Shown here piece after piece: positions 61,373 to 64,000 of a stretch of 64,000 nt of DNA. Position numbers and translations under genes: made by a program. Numbering within the stretch: position 1 is the stretch's first letter; each line of letters starts with the position of its first letter. The stretch spans positions 372,001 through 436,000 of the forward strand of contig CAVVFZ010000034.1 of assembly GCA_963747555.1 (NCBI GenBank), given 5' to 3'. The notes under the pieces were generated by a model, which was not told the DNA's origin, did no database searches, and saw nothing but the letters and a program-made list of their open reading frames with translations. This DNA comes from DUZB01 sp963747555 (lineage in GTDB: Bacteria > Desulfobacterota > DSM-4660 > Desulfatiglandales > Desulfatiglandaceae).

Positions 61373-62659
61373 CTACCTCTCGCCAATGGGAATATAGTCT
61401 CTCTGTCTTGGTCCCGTATATATCTGGCGAGGACGATTGACCCTCCATTTTGGATCATCTACGCCTTCCTGCCACTGACTGATCCATCCGGGAAGGCGAC
61501 CGATGGCGAACATGACCGTAAACATGTTCAGGGGGATGCCGATAGCCCTCAGGAAAATGCCGGTATAGAAATCCACGTTTGGATAAAGATGATGATCTAT
61601 GAAATAGGGATCCTTCAAGGCCACCTCTTCCAGCTTCTTGGCGATAGACATAAGAGGATCGTCCAATTTGAGCTTTTTCAGGATATTGTTGCACGTCTTT
61701 TCCATGATGCGGCCCCTTGGATCGTAGGTCTTATACACCCTGTGACCGAAACCCATGAGACGGAACGGATCTTTTTTGTCTTTGGCCCGTTTGATAAACG
61801 GGGCAGGATCGCCTCCGTTGTCATGGATCTGCTGAAGCATTTCCACCACGGCCTGATTGGCGCCTCCGTGCAAAGGCCCCCAAAGAGCGGATATTCCTGC
61901 TGATATAGACGCATAAAGATTGACTCTGGCGCTTCCGACCAACCGAACCGCCGAGGTTGAACAGTTCTGTTCGTGATCCGCATGAAGGATCCAGAAGACA
62001 TTTATACCCTGCACCACCTCCTCATCAATCCTGTAGGGACGCACCGGAGAGTCAAACATCATGTTGAGAAAATTAGCGCCGTATGACAGATCATGCCTTG
62101 GGTAAACCAGCTTATGCCCCATGGAAATCCTGTAGGACATGGCAGCCAGGGTTCTCACCTTGGATAGGAGTCTGGCCACGGTGATGTTGATCTCTTCTTC
62201 ATGACTTCGCTGGGGAATTGCAGGATAAAAGGCCCTTAGGGCATTGATCATGGATGACAGTATCCCCATGGGATGGGCGCCCCTGGGATATTTCTCAAAA
62301 AAGGCCCGCATATCCTCATGAACCATGGAGTGGTCATTCAACATGATGGAAAAATCGTTCAGTTCCTTTCTGGTGGGCAGTTTATTGTTAATCAGCAGGT
62401 AGGCGGTCTCTCTGAAACTCGAGTGTTCGGCCAATTGTTCCACGGGGATTCCTCTGTATCGGAGAATCCCTCTCTCGCCATCCATGAAGGTAATACTGCT
62501 CTGGCAACTGCCGGTATTTGCGTACCCGGAATCCAGGGTAATCAATCCGGTGTCCTGACGGAGCCGGGTAATATCGATGGCCTTTTCCCCTTCCGATCCT
62601 ATTACGATAGGCAATTCATAGGTTTTTCCATCTACGATCAATTGTGCGGTTTGTTTCAT
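61373..62659 (-). CDS. gltA: Citrate synthase
   Basis: A 428-residue type I (GltA-like) citrate synthase, condensing acetyl-CoA with oxaloacetate. Active-site His lie in WILHADHEQNCSTSAVRLVG and GPLHGGANQAVVEML, and the Asp/Arg region is GFGHRVYKTYDPRGRIM. The N-terminal beta-rich extension (LIVDGKTYELPIVIGSEGEK) is typical of hexameric Gram-negative enzymes, often NADH-inhibited. The start MKQTAQ at 62659 has AGAGG six bases upstream. It lies 44 bases after the B12-binding subunit gene. Confidence 0.94.
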   Translation of the reverse strand: MKQTAQLIVDGKTYELPIVIGSEGEKAIDITRLRQDTGLITLDSGYANTGSCQSSITFMDGERGILRYRGIPVEQLAEHSSFRETAYLLINNKLPTRKELNDFSIMLNDHSMVHEDMRAFFEKYPRGAHPMGILSSMINALRAFYPAIPQRSHEEEINITVARLLSKVRTLAAMSYRISMGHKLVYPRHDLSYGANFLNMMFDSPVRPYRIDEEVVQGINVFWILHADHEQNCSTSAVRLVGSARVNLYASISAGISALWGPLHGGANQAVVEMLQQIHDNGGDPAPFIKRAKDKKDPFRLMGFGHRVYKTYDPRGRIMEKTCNNILKKLKLDDPLMSIAKKLEEVALKDPYFIDHHLYPNVDFYTGIFLRAIGIPLNMFTVMFAIGRLPGWISQWQEGVDDPKWRVNRPRQIYTGPRQRDYIPIGER

Positions 62660-62703
62660 ACATGCCTCTTGGTCTGCAATATCTTTTGAAAAACAACTGA
62701 AAT

Positions 62704-63099
62704 TCACACACGATGTTCAATATATTCAATAATCTCTCCCGTTGTGGTTCCCGGCCCGAAAATTTCGGCAATACCGGCCTTCTTCAGCGCGGGAATATCC
62801 TCATCAGGAATAATGCCGCCCCCTAAGACAAGCATGTCCTCCACGTCCCTCTCTTTCAAAAGCTCCATCACCTTCGGAAAAAGGTAGTCATGGGCGCCGG
62901 ACAGGATACTCATGGCGATAACGTCCACGTCTTCCTGGATAGCCGCTTCCACAATCTGTATGGGAGTCTGTCTCAGACCGGTGTACACCACTTCCATCCC
63001 TGCATCCATAAGGGCTGACGCCACCACCTTGATGCCCCTGTCGTGGCCGTCAAGCCCCGGTTTTGCAGCGAGCACTCTTATCTTTTTCTTCTTCTCCAT
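62704..63099 (-). CDS. Methylmalonyl-CoA mutase small subunit (B12-binding domain)
   Basis: A 131-residue cobalamin-binding protein. The B12 lower-ligand motif DHDRGIK in KPGLDGHDRGIKVVASALMD (D-x-H-x2-G) is present, followed by SILSGAHDYLFPKVMELL and LGGGIIPDEDIPALKKAGIA, the nucleotide-loop glycines. As a free-standing unit it pairs with the separate large subunit encoded upstream, together converting succinyl-CoA and methylmalonyl-CoA. Fifty-five bases separate the two genes. Confidence 0.93.
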   Translation of the reverse strand: MEKKKKIRVLAAKPGLDGHDRGIKVVASALMDAGMEVVYTGLRQTPIQIVEAAIQEDVDVIAMSILSGAHDYLFPKVMELLKERDVEDMLVLGGGIIPDEDIPALKKAGIAEIFGPGTTTGEIIEYIEHRV

Positions 63100-63153
63100 C
63101 TCTGCCTATCTCCTTGCCCTGGTTTATTGGAAGGTTTCGTAGTTCGTATCGTA

Positions 63154-64000
63154 TCAACCCAGTGTATTGATCTGCTGGTATTCTCCAAATACCTCCCTCA
63201 AGACATCGCAAATCTCGCCAAGGGTGGAATATTCTTTTACCGCTTCAAATATGAGGGGCATCAGATTGTCTTTGCCTTTGGCTCCTTCCTTCAGTCCGGC
63301 CAGCGCCCGGTCCACTTTTTGATTATTCCTCTCCGATCTGAGTTGATTCAGCGATGCAATCTGTTCTTCTCTCACAGCAGGATCCACCCTCAGGAGATTG
63401 GTCGGCTTTGCCTCCTGCACTCGAAATCGGTTCAGACCGACCACCACACGTTCTTCTTTTTCTATCTCGCGCTGATATTGGTATGCGCTGTCTTGAATTT
63501 CTCTTTGGATAAAACCCTTCTCCACAGCTTCCACGGCACCGCCCATATCGTCAATTTTCCGGATGTATTCCCATGCCCGTTCGTATATTTCTTTGGTAAG
63601 GCTTTCCACGTAGTAGGAACCGGCCAGGGGATCCACCGTATCGGTAACTCCCGTCTCGTAGGCGATGAGTTGCTGCGTTCGCAGGGCTGTCTCCACTGCC
63701 GCCTCAGAGGGAAGGCAGAGGGCTTCGTCCATGGAGTTGGTGTGCAGGGACTGCGTCCCCCCCAGGACTGCGGAGAGCGCCTGAAATGCCACACGTACGA
63801 TATTGTTTTTCGGCTGCTGTGCGGTGAGGGTGCATCCAGCCGTCTGGGTATGGAAACGGATCATCATGGATTTTGGATCTTTCGCACCGAACCGATCCTT
63901 CATGATATTTGCCCACAATCGTCGAGCAGCACGGTATTTGGAAATTTCTTCCAGAAAATCCAGATGGGCATTAAAGAAAAATGAGAGTCTCGGCCCGAAA
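63154..64000 (-). CDS. Methylmalonyl-CoA mutase large subunit, 5' end beyond window
   Basis: About 282 C-terminal residues; the frame is open to the right edge of the window and begins there with RLSFFFNAHLDFLEEISKYR. Family motifs are FHTQTAGCTLTAQQPKNNIV and RVAFQALSAVLGGTQSLHTN, and SMDEALCLPSEAAVETALRT. Gln and His residues of the acyl-CoA pocket are kept. It works with the B12-binding subunit downstream. In this metabolism it would link propionyl-CoA or odd-chain products with succinyl-CoA. Isobutyryl-CoA or ethylmalonyl-CoA mutase types cannot be excluded without the N-terminus. Confidence 0.93.
   Translation of the reverse strand, partial: FGPRLSFFFNAHLDFLEEISKYRAARRLWANIMKDRFGAKDPKSMMIRFHTQTAGCTLTAQQPKNNIVRVAFQALSAVLGGTQSLHTNSMDEALCLPSEAAVETALRTQQLIAYETGVTDTVDPLAGSYYVESLTKEIYERAWEYIRKIDDMGGAVEAVEKGFIQREIQDSAYQYQREIEKEERVVVGLNRFRVQEAKPTNLLRVDPAVREEQIASLNQLRSERNNQKVDRALAGLKEGAKGKDNLMPLIFEAVKEYSTLGEICDVLREVFGEYQQINTLG

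Noticed and set aside
1..64000. tRNA, rRNA or riboswitch genes
   Set aside because: All gaps were read on both strands; no cloverleaf, rRNA segment or known riboswitch core could be supported by eye.

Overview
The window looks like a chromosome fragment of an anaerobic Desulfobacterota (deltaproteobacterial) bacterium, probably a sulfate-reducing or syntrophic degrader of aromatic acids. The main evidence is three genes of the Bam-type benzoyl-CoA lower pathway (54367-57683). An FmdE protein, a Desulfovibrio-type single-cluster ferredoxin, rubrerythrin and ferritin-like proteins, a methylmalonyl-CoA mutase and TRAP transporter genes fit this. The species cannot be named from sequence alone.

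Layout. 1-13 kb: housekeeping and small redox genes (unknown protein, Mut7-C RNase, FmdE, flavin protein, ferredoxin, epimerase, CDF metal exporter, SixA-type phosphatase, rubrerythrin, MscS channel, KamA-type aminomutase, PRC-barrel protein, patatin, Cys/Met-metabolism PLP enzyme). 14.0-30.4 kb, minus strand: a large chemosensory operon in the gene order of the Pseudomonas wspABCDEF-R system (three receptors plus a periplasmic binding protein, CheW, CheR-TPR, CheW, CheA-REC, CheB). Its two terminal response regulators carry WspR-like receivers joined to a class III nucleotide cyclase and to a SpoIIE/PP2C phosphatase, not to a GGDEF domain. The CheB receiver has Gln where the phosphorylated Asp should be.

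31.8-44.6 kb is a rearranged accessory region. A DUF4338 (DruA-like) gene and a TRAP transporter dctQ-dctM-dctP set appear to have been tandemly duplicated. The left unit has lost dctQ, dctM and the 5' part of dctP, and its remaining dctP is split by about 7.4 kb. That insert holds an IS91-like remnant, a hydroxyacid dehydrogenase, an IS4-like remnant, a ferritin-like protein, CstA, an ArsA/GET3-type ATPase and two unknown proteins. The right unit keeps dctQ and dctM, has a frameshifted dctP, and has a DUF4338 copy with an internal deletion.

44.8-52.9 kb: an old-yellow-enzyme/2,4-dienoyl-CoA reductase-like flavoprotein, a Ste24-like M48 protease, TilS (interrupted), a small Smr protein, an AmpG-like permease and an NtrC-family regulator with a degenerate receiver. 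52.9-57.7 kb: a palindrome, a sigma-54 promoter and a 26-residue membrane peptide precede an SDR and the benzoyl-CoA pathway genes bamQ, bamA and bamR. 57.7-64 kb: oxidative TCA genes (aconitase, isocitrate dehydrogenase, citrate synthase) and methylmalonyl-CoA mutase subunits, the last cut by the window end. Together these suit oxidation of aromatic-derived acyl-CoA units.

Four otherwise sound genes (Mut7-C, a Cys-rich exported protein, dctP, tilS) carry single frame breaks. Either the assembly has indel errors or these genes are decaying; the sequence alone cannot decide.
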